Positions 13,484 to 24,931 of a stretch of 64,000 nucleotides of DNA are shown in pieces. The DNA lies in assembly GCA_017354895.1 (NCBI GenBank), contig CP071494.1, positions 1,240,001 to 1,304,000 of the forward strand. Reading direction: 5' to 3'. Under the pieces are notes generated by a model. It was given only the letters and a program-made list of their open reading frames with translations, had not been told where the DNA came from and did no database searches. The DNA comes from Podospora comata (lineage: Eukaryota; Ascomycota; Sordariomycetes; Sordariales; Podosporaceae). Position numbers and translations under genes: made by a program. Within the stretch, counting starts at the first letter, position 1, and every line of letters begins with the position of its first letter.

Positions 13484-16400
13484 TGTGGCTGCCCTGTTCG
13501 TCCGTGGAGGATGCCGTAGAAGCCGTTTGAATGTCTGTATCAGTGCATATCTTTTGCGCGCCGTTGTTCAATTTTTTTGCCATTGTCCAACCGTGCCAAG
13601 CCGCTACGACCCCTGCTCTGCTGCCATTCCAGCGCCAAGGCTTCAATGACGTCGATCTCTTCGAGAAGCATCAACAAATGTTCTAGGTAATATCCATTTC
13701 TGGTTTTTCAAAGTCGGTAAACTCTCTAGGGGGATGCTCGTGTAGAATTCAGCCCTTTATGATCTGTATATTGGGGGTTTCCTTATCTCTAAACAGTTTC
13801 CAACCTTCCCTAACCTTTCATGCCATGTCATGGTCAAATTGACTGGCATTGCAAAGCAAGTCAACAAAAGAGCGCACCCTAAACCACGCATTTATAGGCT
13901 CTTCAGGATAGCTGGCAGCCTGTTCTGTCTCTTATGTTGCGAGTAAGTCGTGGGCCGTACATCTTCGCTAACTTGCAGTGCCCGTCATCTTGATCACCTC
14001 AACAGGATAGAAGGAGGCCACGCATCCAGGACCAAAACACACAAACACCAACAATATCATCACGCACCTTCTCCCAAGTGTCATCACCTGCTTCTGTACT
14101 TGAACACACGTGTACTGCTTTCTTACTCGGTCAGACAACCCATCTAAGGCAGGTATACCAAAATCACGACATGGTCAGCACACATGAGACAATGTCCAAA
14201 AAGCCTTGCCTGTCCAGAAATCTAACCCCCACGCTCGCCTCGCTTCATGGGCGTTACACAGCCTCTCTCCTATCTCTGTCCCTGTGTCGCTTTGCCGTTA
14301 TGTGCCACGCAAAACAATATCGACGACGATGGGCAGCCTTGCTTCAGCTGGGGTCTCACAGCGGAAACAATAGACGACATCAACATCAACAAACAAACCA
14401 AAAATCACTCATATCTTCGGCCCGTTTCACGTTCGTGCTTTGGGGTGATAGTGATGTTAGCTATACCCAATACAAAGTCGCCCAGCAGTGGGTGTCCTCG
14501 GATCTTGCACCTTAAATACCCCAGAGTAAAAGTATGTCAGCAATGCATCAGCCAGTCATACTATTGTGCCTGCTCAGCCAGCCATTATGTCGAACGGGAG
14601 CTGGGCGTGGGTAAGAATATCCTGTCCATTTCCAAGCGCTTGTATAGGCCTCAGCATACCTACGTAGCCCGAGCATCAATATCTCAAAGCCATCAGATCA
14701 AGTACCCAAACATCGGATTGCCCGAGACCTGTCTTGCTCAACTGCATTCCACACAAAACTTTACACGCTCAACTGTCCCACCTCACTACATCTCCCAGAC
14801 CGCCCATCCTCGCACTCAGCATCCCTGAGTCCAACCGCTGGAAACATTGGAAGTCGATCCGATTGGACCAAGCGCCGCTGTATTGCCTCGAGCTTTCGGG
14901 AAGATATCCCCTTCCTGACAAACCAGATGTATGCAGTTGACCGGAAGAGATAAACAAATTCCCAGCTCCGGCCACAAAACATGGAAGCCTAGCAAGAAAC
15001 AAGCTTCTCTCCCGCTCCCCCCTTACCGCAGGCCGCGGGTGAGGCCGCGCGGGCAATTTCTGGTGTTTTGGGAAGGAGTATCTACCGGTATTGGTTGTGG
15101 ACTAGGGGAGAAGCCACAGCCGCAGTCTTGCGCTATCTTTGGGAGGCACGCACCAGTGACACCACAAGGCCAAGAGCAGGGATGGCTTCATGAGGATGGG
15201 GGTTGTGAATGGAAGATGCCGATTGCCCGGGTAGATGGTGTTGATCGAGGAGGAGGTTACCTAGCCATCATCTTGGCCCTAAATATCCCCAAAACACGAC
15301 TAGTGATGTTGGTTGCCGACAATATGTTCTCACACTAGGTATGCGCAGCGTATACAACAGACCGCACTGCAAGAACCTCACACCACCTCCTGGGCCATCT
15401 CAAACGACGTGGTTTCACAAACTGAAGGTCACCTACCCTGCTCAACAGCTTTCTGCAAGTCATACTTCGCATATAGCTATCTACAACAACGTCTCTTGCG
15501 TGGGTTTGGTTATCTCTTTGTCTCAGATCCTGACTCACCTCACACCCGTTGATATCAACATCATTCATATTCCGACTCCCAAAACAGCAGTTTACTTATG
15601 CTTGTTTCTTTTTCACACATGCACTCCCGCCACCTAACCCTCGCCCCCTTACACAACCCTATCTGCCAAATCCACAACCATCTTCCCACAGCAACCCCCA
15701 ACCCTTGAGGCCTCACCTTTTGTTTTTCACCTTTCCAGCAAAGGTGGCATTTCTTCTTCTCCCGATGATGGATATCGACCAACCTCACACCTGCCCTATG
15801 TATTCCACAAAGGTAGCCAAAGGCCTGGACTTTTTTGCCTTCAAAAAAACCCCACCCACGGAAGCCCACCGCCATGTAGCGGAAGATGGCAAGGCAATTT
15901 GTAAAAACCACATGACACACATCACCTGCTTCCCACGGGGATGATCGCAAAAAAATATGGCGTGGCGGGCAAAGGAGAATAAGGCGGGAAGCTGACTTAC
16001 GGGTAACCGGGGGTTTTTGCATCCGACCAGCCCTTTTTTTGCCCTACGAATTTATCTAGGAAAGGAAAAAGATGTTCTTGATCAAGAAGGTATGCAAAAG
16101 CGGTATGTAGGTATGCATTACTTGCATTATTCGAGTCACCACACCACACCTTGTTTCGGAGCATTGATTGCCCTTCTTGCTGTTGTGTGTTGTATGTTGC
16201 AACCACTCCTCTCCCACCTCTTGATTGTAACGTCCCCTTCTTTTCCACCGTGCTATCCAGTCCTCATACAGTACGGGAACACATCTCCCCATCAATATCT
16301 CCCCTCCCAATCTTACATACCTATCTCTCAAACCCTTGATAATCACAAGCCAAACCGAACCCCTTCTTTCAAAACCCACCATACCCCCCTCATGATCATT

Positions 16401-19400
16401 CACATTTTTTTTCTTCCATGCTGCCAACCCCATTTCGTCTGAAAATCGATCGGACCGTTGACAAAGTTCTCCACCTTTCATCCCGGCCAGCCTAGCGTGC
16501 CTTGCGTGGGGGTGAGTTCGCCGGGTGCTTCCCGCAAAAACCCCACCACTTAACAGGGGTTTCTTTCCAGTCCCGGGTGGAATTACCTAATGACTTACAC
16601 ATTATTTCTTTCCCTCAACTCCAATCCCGGCGAGTGGTTTCGCCCACGAGGGTTGGGCAATTGGTTTTCGGAGAGAAATCCGACTTTCGGACACTAAAAA
16701 GAAACTCGGAAGGTTTTTATTTTTCTTATTAAAAAAAATCATGGGTGAGGTTGTATTCTAGGACTTGTGGGTCAAGGTGCCTGAGAGAATTGTGAGACCC
16801 TGGAAAGGCTTGTTGTGATGATTCCCAAGGTTGCTTTTGAGGTTTTTGGATCCTGTTAGCGGCCGTTGTAATGGAGTAGGAAGGGTATAGGTGAGTCTAT
16901 TTTCATGGCCTGGGCAGGTATGTAGGTCAAGCATGTAAGTGATGGATGTCATTGCTTTATCTGTCACGGAAAAGTCTAGATGTCTAGATCTCCATTTCAC
17001 ATCTGGCAAGTTCGGGAATGAGACGGAGACACAGAAGCCATATCCTGGTTTTGTAAGTATATAGTGGTGATATCGACCGAGGAGGTCAAAGCTGGCTGGC
17101 TGATTGTGAGATAACAGCGTTGCTGTCTTGAAACCGGGCAGATCAAGGTTGAAGATATGAGGTGGTCGTGAGACCGGCGAGGGACTGTTATTATATGCCA
17201 TCACTCTCGTTTGACTTCTTGATAGGTCAATCATCTTGTTCTCTGAGTGGTGGTCAGTTCAACTCCCCTACCCATGATGCAGCTAGATGGCATCCCTGCT
17301 GCGGCTCTCCAACTTGCTTTTTGCTCAAGAACCTCAACACCAAACCCTAACTCTCCTTTTCAGCTTCCGATTCCCCTCCTCCCTCTTCTCGAATTCCTAT
17401 CTGCTTGCTTGCTTGCTCGCTGCGTATCAGCGTGTGGGTATCATCCGCCCCGCCAGCCAGGCCCTTGCTTCCCGTGTCGTCCCAAACCATTCATCGGAAC
17501 GGCTGCAATTCTTGATTGACTGCGGGCATGCAACAGCAGCTATCTCGCATACCGGTACGGAGTATGGCCTTCGGTAGTCCAGATACAGAACAACTGACGA
17601 GTTATTAGCATATACGTACCGAGTCATTCTTACCGGTTTCTTGTCGCGATCATTGAACTCCTTGATGCCTTCCCAGCATCAAGCACGACACAAAAAAAAA
17701 ACCTCTGTTCGCTCTCGCTTATTCACCATTCATGCCCAAAGTATCCAGTCAAAATGGTCGTGTAATACGTAACAATTATCCTCTTCCACCCCCCCCCTTC
17801 TGCCTCAGCCGTGTGTGCGGCGCGGTTGCCCAAGTTCTTGGTGAATCAGAAGCTGATAGAACGACAGAATTGATATCGCGATAAGACGTCGGAATGGCGC
17901 CAGTGTAGCGGTCTGCCTTGCTCAGAGCTGCAAGCACGCACACAAACTGTGTGTAATCTGTCTCAATCCATCTCCCGGGATTTGCCTTGTGTACCTGTGT
18001 CTCGGAGGCTGTAACTGCTAAATAGGCGCTGCAGCTATCCTATCAATCAATCTCGTGGGGGTCCTTCTCATGTCTGAAATCAGTCTCACAGAGGAACAAG
18101 ACCAGGGCTCAGAGGCAGGCAGGTACCCGCGTTATCGTCATTCATCACTCTGTGATCCAAGTGAAGCCATCACGCAGGGTCTGGTTTGCTGATACGTCTG
18201 GCTAAAGGAGGTGTTCACGGCATCGTGTTACCACCCTACGACCCTGCGGGAACAGTACCGCGTCCGCAGCGCAGGAGATATAATGCCGCACACGTAAAAT
18301 CCACCTCGGATGGCAAATGTCATATGCCTCTCTGCTTGTCGGATTGCACTGCAGGCGGCCGCATCAGAACCTTGACGGACACTGGGGATGGATGGCTGGC
18401 TGGATATGGACGAGCGAGCCGCCCATCCCGCTGTGGATCTCTGTGCCGACAAGCAAAGAGGCAGACATGTGTGTTGGGTCCCAATGAGCGTTCTTATCTG
18501 TATCATGAGACCATTCAACCCAAGTATGCAGCGATAGCAGGATATCATGGTTGGATGGATTGGCGATGAGTAAGGCCGCTCATCGCCCGAGAAGCAATCA
18601 GGAATTCCGAGAGCGAGTCCGTGTAGTGTAAAGAGGGGGATGCAACCTCGATTCGAGAAGATAAGTCGGCGAGCTGGGTATGGCTCCAGTAAATAACGGG
18701 TGAAACGTCGTCGATCCTGAGAGATCAGTCTAGCATGAAATACAGCGATAGAGGAGCGCTTGGAGGGCGATCCGGTCATCTCCATTCGCGAGTGCTTTGA
18801 TTGCTTGGCCACCGAGCTGCCGGCACATCTAACCAACGGTTCTGCCACATGCTTGAATGTCACGATGGGAGTGATAATCAGATAGGGCGGGCGGCGTTAA
18901 TCAGGGATCGCCCGAAAGGGAAGTACCAAGGAGCGGGCCAAGAATTCGAGAAAGAGAGATGCAGTCAAGAGGAGACGTCCGTGTGTCCGAGAGCCCAACT
19001 GAGATGTCCGTGGTGCGGTCCGGAGTCCTGACAGGCTGGTTGGGCTGGTCGATGACAGCCAGGGGAGGCTGTGAGATGTCATGATTGTCACCAAGGGGCA
19101 CAGGGGCGGCTCCAACGGTCGAGGCGGCTCGAGCGCTCGCGTCTTGCCTTGCCTGCTGCTTGCTTGCTTGCTTGTGCTGCCCTACGATGCGTGTTTGCTA
19201 GTGGCCAGGTCTGTGGTATTTTGCAGTTTCGTCTCTTATGACGCCTTATCTCTCGCCTGGCAGGTTGGTTGTCCATAGAAGGTGGAAGCTCCGGTGGCAT
19301 GCATATGTTGGCTGTTTGCTGTTTGCGGGCAACAACGTACGATTTGGACCGATTAGATTCTGGAATGGTCGAATGGGAAGTGTTCCATGCCGCCGCCAGG

Positions 19401-21680
19401 CCTTGTCGTTCACTTTCTTGGAAAATGGTATCTTTTCGACCTGTTTCGCATCGGCCTCTGTGTGTGTGTACAGCACAAAAGGGTCCATCGGCTGAGCGGC
19501 CCTGCATCTGAGACGTGGGGCTTCATGACGGCAGCACGCATGCCTCAGGCACTGGTAGGGACACAGAAGAAAAACGCTTATCTGGACCCCCACAGACAAC
19601 CCTTCGTCATCCATGTGGCTTCCCTTGAGCTGGCCGGTTCCCACCCATGATCCCTGTCGCTGACCCGTCCGACCGCCCGCCCCGTGTCACTCGCTGATAA
19701 AGTCGCAGGTTCCTTGGCCCCCAGTTCGTCAAGAAAGTTGTTGTATGTTGGACGAGGCCGAGCCCCCTGATTTGACCGTCCGTCCACTGTGAAGGAAGAA
19801 CACCAAGGTGCCCTGAATATATCGTGAGGGTACCTCAACGGGCACCTCGGAGAAGAAAGACCCTGTCTAGCTGCAACCGATGGTGGGTGAAGCGGGGGAA
19901 CGGTGGACTTCCAAGTGGACCAAGGTGTGCTGTCAAAAAAATGGGAAAGGAGGGGAAGGCTCCAAAAAGCTGGGGAAGAAGAGCCACGATGAAGGGCTTT
20001 CCCAGTCACAAGCTCCGAGTGTAGCTTGTGATGCTCGCAAAAGAGGAATAGCAGACAGGAACAAACGGGCCATTTCTCCACGGTTCGTTCGCTTCCCTCA
20101 CCGTCCAGAAGCAGGTGCGAAAAAGGTGGTGTTCCAGGTTCCAGTCAAACCCACCCTCTTTGCCCACCACCCCGCGGGCGACACACATTGCATCTCCACG
20201 TCCCACCCGCGCTTGTGAAAAAATAATAATATTGGCACCATTGGCCTTGCCCTCTCCGGTTTTCTCTGTTCAATGCGCCCGCACAGCACCGCATTCGCCT
20301 GTTTGCCTTCCATGTAATAGTAATACTCAAGTAGAAAGTATAGGCTCGGTGTGTTCCATGTGGGATGGTGGGGTCATATCCTATATGGTGGTGTTTGCTG
20401 GATCGGCGCTCTGCTTTGACAACAGGACCAGGTCTTTCTCCTAAAACCAAGAATGAGTGTGTGTCTCGGGTCCGAGTAGGTAGGTATGTAGATGGTAGAT
20501 GTCGCGATGAGATGCTCGTCTGTCGTTGACTGACACCCGACTCACTGCCTGCTGTGACCGCCAAAGACATCCATCAACACCAGTAAAAGAGCATCCATCG
20601 TCACGTCACCTTTCGCCATCGATTGCTGGACCGGGGTGCATTTTGACCACAAAGTATCTTCTGCCGAGGGGTTCTGTTCCGTGGAATAGGCGGGAACCTC
20701 TTCCCACGCCCGCCCACCGCGCGGGAGCCCTGTATCTCGCTAGTGATCGAGACCCGCGCAATGCCTATCAGAACGGCAGGTACTTGGGCCAGGTAGCAAT
20801 TTATCTCCCTCAAATCCTAGCTGCCGGCGCTATCTCGCAGACCTGAGCACTCCCTCCCTCTCTTTTCTCTCTGCTTTTAGCTCTTGTCTGCAATCCTTAC
20901 CAGGCGCCCTGTTTGCTTTTTTTTTGTTTGTGCCCATCAGGGGAGCCTTCTTCCAACCTCGATCGCTGCCCCATCTCCCGTTTTATCACTGCTGCATCGC
21001 AATCCACCAGGGGGCAAGCCTACCCGTCCCAGTTCAACTAATAACAAAAGCAGACGAACCACCACCCGCCCGTCTGCTGCCGACGTGAGCCGCAGGAGCG
21101 AGCACCACAGCTTCAACGTCAACTCATCTTGAAGACCCCCCCTTGGGAATTTACTTATCAGCGCCACGACGGGAAACAAAACGGTTCTCGCTCGCCAAGT
21201 CGTAGTCTGCCACGGCCGTATCAAGACCTGGCGATACCGTCATCGCTTGCCTACCTATCAGAGCTCCCTAGTCTGCAACCCACATCGGGTATCAGATCCA
21301 CCGCCAGATTCGGACCACGCCTGCTGCGCCAGGAGAATTTCACCGAGGGCACTCCGTTGGACCCAACCCTGCCCCTGGGGCCTGCTGTCCGTTTATCTAT
21401 CGGCTGGTCCCTGACTCCCTCGTTGCCTTGCTTTTGGGTCTTGATCGCACATGGGCGTCTGACTCCCGGCCTACAAGCGCCTTCCCCGGCCATCATCCCT
21501 CCCCCCCAATTCCCGGCAAGCCCTTTGTAGCACCACATATATACTTGCCTGCAGAGAGCCGCCCCCCCTTCCAAAGGACCCAGACGCGATAGCCATCACA
21601 TCTCACGCAAACGGGCACGCACGCAGATAGATACCACGCACCGCCCACCACACTCAAAAAGCCTCGCGTTCCCCTTCTGT

Positions 21681-21735
21681 CGCCGCCGCCACCAGCACCA
21701 CCACCACTATCACCACTACTACCACTACTACCACA
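21681..21735. repeat. ACC/ACT trinucleotide-rich tract
   Basis: An imperfect run of CCA, CCG and ACT triplets lies about 320 bases upstream of the start codon at 22050, within the pyrimidine-rich leader region. Confidence 0.7.
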
Positions 21736-21815
21736 AACATTAACCCAACCCGTCTCTGGCTTTCCCGAGGCTGTGGATAGCTTATCAACCACTACCGCGC
21801 CGCTGCCTCTGTTTC

Positions 21816-21869
21816 ATGGATAACATCCGACCTGTTCAGCCCCTTACTGCCATGTCTGAGTTCCGGTAG
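21816..21869 (+). CDS. Candidate upstream ORF, 17 codons
   Basis: A short frame encodes MDNIRPVQPLTAMSEFR and ends in TAG, 180 bases before the main start at 22050. It lies in the likely 5' leader of the Cys-motif gene. Joining it in frame to the main protein would need a weak GTAGTC donor in the wrong phase, so it reads best as a uORF. Translation is not shown, and chance occurrence cannot be excluded. Confidence 0.3.
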   Translation: MDNIRPVQPLTAMSEFR

Positions 21870-22049
21870 TCTTTGTCGTCGTTGGGTTGTTGTTCTTACT
21901 TCCACCTTTCCCCTCACTCTCACCACCTTTGAAAACCATCTCACCTTAGTGGGCTGATATTCCGACCCTCTACAACCTTATTAAGGCCCATAACTCGGGC
22001 TTCTCCCTCCCGCTCCTAGGCGTCATCATCACCCTCTCATATCACAGCC

Positions 22050-23591
22050 ATGTCGACTCCTTCCGGATCCCCGTCGCCGCTACAGGTGGCGGCCAACAGC
22101 TTTGTCGATGAAACCAAGATGCCCAAGGGACACTGCCGCTACATCCTGCTTCTTCCCGAAATCAAGGGCCAGCGATGTGCCTGTGTCGGCTTTTCACTCA
22201 ATAAAGGCATCCCAGGTGCCAGTTGTGACTGCGGTCACTTGGCGTGCTTTCACAACAAGGAGCCAGAAGTGGCCACAGACTCGAAGCAAGAGCTGGAACT
22301 CTTGAAGAAACGCATTCAGCAGCTTGAGGATCAGATGACCAGAGGGCAGGATGGTGTAACTGAAACTCTTGTCAGCAGGATCAACGAAATGGAGGAACAC
22401 TTGGAAAAGAGCAAGGAAGAGTTCAGTGAACAGATCAAGGGCACCTATCGAAATATCACCATCAGCTGGCGATCCATCGAGCAGGCCGAACAGAAGAGCA
22501 AGCAGCAGGATGAACAGCTCCGCCAGATTTACGAAAAGTTGAGGGACCACAACGAACAACTCGAGAGGCTGGACGCTGGGCAGTTGGAACTCCGAGATGC
22601 TGACCTGAGCCTGGAGGAGCGGATCGAAAATATCACCGAGATCTTGGAGGAAGAGGAGGAACGCCGAAGATCATCACCTGCCCGGCGTCCCAGAAGAAGA
22701 TCGACCTCCGACACATCACGCCCAAACCTCCCTTTAGGGCAGGGGGCCGTCCCGTCAGACGACTATCGTCGCCCATTTCCGCCAACGGCCGGCCCCCACA
22801 ACCCAGGACATGGCGAGGGCCTCGAACGAGGCGGGACCGCAGCGTTCCAACTGATGAACCCCCTCCCCGTTTCTGCCCGGTCCACGGGCCCGTGGACAGT
22901 GCACATTTCGCTCCTCCCGCATGCGGGTGTGCCGATGCCCTTCGAGCGGAATACCAACGCCTACCAGCGGTGTCTATCCCGAGGACTCCACCGCATGGTT
23001 GCAGTCCACGGACCCGACGCAGAGTCGTTCAACAGAGCGGTGGAGGAGGCATTCGGCAGCTTCCTGAAGGGACGGGAGTGGATGCCGCTGCAGGCGAAGC
23101 TCTGCGACGCCGAGACACTTCAGGGTCTTCCGATGCTTCGTCAACTGGACCCTCAACTGATTGATCCAAAGAAATACGACCAAGACTTCCTCCGCCACCA
23201 ATGCGGCGTCTGCGACTCCAACGGCATCATCGATTCGCTGTACATCGCCATGAAATCCCACACCATTTCCTGGCACACCTTGAGGCATTCCCCCGTCTTC
23301 ATGGCTGGTCTTGAGTCGTGCTGGGCATACGACGCCCTTCTCGACAGAGACCAATACGACGGCGACATGGCTATTGACGATGAGGACAGACCGGCAGCGG
23401 GCGATATCACCACCATCTTGCCTCCAATCCAACCGTCGCTCAAGAGGCCCCTCACCGAAATGTCGCGGTCAAACAGCTTCAGTGCCGGCGCAGCCGAAGG
23501 GGAAGACACGCGAAAGAAGCGAGCATGTCCAGTCCCGCCTCCTCCAGGCACCATTGTCGAGATCAGGAGGCGCGGTGTTGGGGCAGCGTGA
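22050..23591 (+). CDS. Cys/His-motif coiled-coil protein, function unknown
   Basis: One exon encodes 513 residues. Near the N-terminus is a compact metal-site-like motif: C29, C43-x-C45, then C59-x-C61-G-H63-x-x-C66-x-H68 (read in RCACVGFSL and CDCGHLACFH). A long charged coiled coil follows, at roughly residues 78-210, with heptad-like Leu/Ile spacing, and then a basic Arg/Ser linker. A second, folded-looking domain at about 283-425 starts WTVHISLLPHAGVPMPFERN and includes FLRHQCGVCDSNGIIDSLY. The C-terminal tail carries a possible nuclear localisation signal (RKKRACP). I recall the C-x-C...CxCGHxxCxH pattern from other uncharacterised fungal proteins but know no function for it. The arrangement suggests a scaffold or chromatin-linked regulator, which is inference. 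The long intergenic region upstream suggests complex regulation. Confidence 0.8.
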   Translation: MSTPSGSPSPLQVAANSFVDETKMPKGHCRYILLLPEIKGQRCACVGFSLNKGIPGASCDCGHLACFHNKEPEVATDSKQELELLKKRIQQLEDQMTRGQDGVTETLVSRINEMEEHLEKSKEEFSEQIKGTYRNITISWRSIEQAEQKSKQQDEQLRQIYEKLRDHNEQLERLDAGQLELRDADLSLEERIENITEILEEEEERRRSSPARRPRRRSTSDTSRPNLPLGQGAVPSDDYRRPFPPTAGPHNPGHGEGLERGGTAAFQLMNPLPVSARSTGPWTVHISLLPHAGVPMPFERNTNAYQRCLSRGLHRMVAVHGPDAESFNRAVEEAFGSFLKGREWMPLQAKLCDAETLQGLPMLRQLDPQLIDPKKYDQDFLRHQCGVCDSNGIIDSLYIAMKSHTISWHTLRHSPVFMAGLESCWAYDALLDRDQYDGDMAIDDEDRPAAGDITTILPPIQPSLKRPLTEMSRSNSFSAGAAEGEDTRKKRACPVPPPPGTIVEIRRRGVGAA

Positions 23592-24931
23592 CTAGCCAAT
23601 GGGTTCGACCAGGAGCCACCCATTTTGACGATGCAAGATAATGCGAAACACCAGAGAACAAGAAACGATAAAGTGTGACCATAGCGCTGGGTAATGTTAT
23701 AGATCAGGTCGGCAGGCAACGGGCGTTTGATGGAGACGGGGCGTATAACGATAAACTGGGGGGACATTTGGAGCACCAAAAGGGGTGCTTTTGTCGGCTG
23801 GTTTCATGTTTTTTTTGGCATTTGGGGGTACCATTTTAACCCGCTACTTTGTTTTTCTCGAATCTCCTGTCAATCATCAAATTCATACGTTGCATTTCTG
23901 TTTCTTGTCGGGGGGCGGAGGATTTTTACTGAGGAATGATCCAAGATGATCAAAGCTATGCTGTTGTCTGTAAGAGAGGAGTTACTGTCATGGGGGAAGG
24001 ACAGAAGATTATGATGAATGAGCGGTGGGTTTACCTTGGTAGTCCTTGGAAGTTTCCGGTGGTTTTTGGACCTGACTATGTAGACAATCCCATCGGTACC
24101 CCGGACTTGTACTTGACTACTTGTGACTGTGAAGACGCCATATGAGTTGTTGATGCCATATCTAATCGAGGGGCGTGAGAAATATATGACTGCTGAGATG
24201 TTTGAGGGGTCAATGATGCATGAACTTGGAACAGCCCGTCAGGTCGTAGAGCCGAGAAGTGTCCCGCTCCTTCCTCGAATCGCCAGTCGTCATCACCGCT
24301 CTTTTCTCTGCCTGTCGAAACAATGGAATTGATTATTGTTTGGGATATCAGCCAATGACGTGCTGTCGAGATTGCTCGGTTTGGTCCTTATAAGCAGGGC
24401 CTGCTTTGTACCGTTTTGCAAACAATAGAAGGCCTTCTCAGTTCTCTAGTGTCGATAGGAACCAACATACTCCCAAGCTTTATATTTCTTTTCTCTCTGT
24501 GCCAGGCTGTCTTTCCATTCTTGGTCCGACGTTGAAGTGAGAGCATCAGGTGGGAGATCAGGTGACTTGGGCCCCAAATTTCACCTGCCAAGAAGTCTTG
24601 TCAGCAGCCGGCCGCTGTGGCGCCCGAGCCAGGAACCGCCCATTGCCTAGGGACCCACGTTATCGGCAGGCGCATCTTCAGGTCCGTCTTGTTATCAATC
24701 GCGCCCAGCGCACCTCAGCCTGGCGCAACAATTGACAGCCAACGACTGCCAGCCTTGCATTTTCCCCCAACCTCAGCAACCCATTGTGTCTGGAGACATT
24801 AGGCCCTGCTGTCAGCTTTAACAACGACGTACGACCCAATTTCCGACCGAGTCGTCGTTTCCAGCCATTGATTCAATTTTAATCTCGACGCGTCACCTAT
24901 TTGTCACCTTACGACCCGCCGCGACGCCAAC
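23592..24931. other. Intergenic between the Cys-motif gene and the NCBP3-like gene
   Basis: The 1.3 kb stretch holds the 3' flank of one gene and the promoter of the next, both on the plus strand. Two short plus-strand frames at 23727-24145 have no recognisable product. No RNA gene was seen. Confidence 0.4.

Larger units (their letters stand above)
13484..22049. other. 8.6 kb gene-poor divergent intergenic region
   Basis: The region lies between the 5' ends of pet127 (-) and the Cys-motif coiled-coil gene (+). Open frames up to about 210 codons exist (for example 14247-14828 and 18228-18863), but they overlap frames on the other strand, lack recognisable domains and have no convincing intron joins. 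From about 20.8 kb onward the sequence becomes strongly pyrimidine rich on the plus strand (CTCTCTT and CACC runs). This fits a long promoter and 5' UTR of the downstream gene. TTGC-type short repeats occur near 17405 and 19157. No transposon ends or RNA genes were recognised. Confidence 0.5.

Noticed and set aside
14247-14828. A 193-codon plus-strand frame in the 8.6 kb gap
   Set aside because: No domain, no good splice signals, overlapping frames, and mixed composition typical of non-coding DNA.
18228-18863. A 211-codon minus-strand frame
   Set aside because: No family resemblance, and competing plus-strand frames over the same bases.
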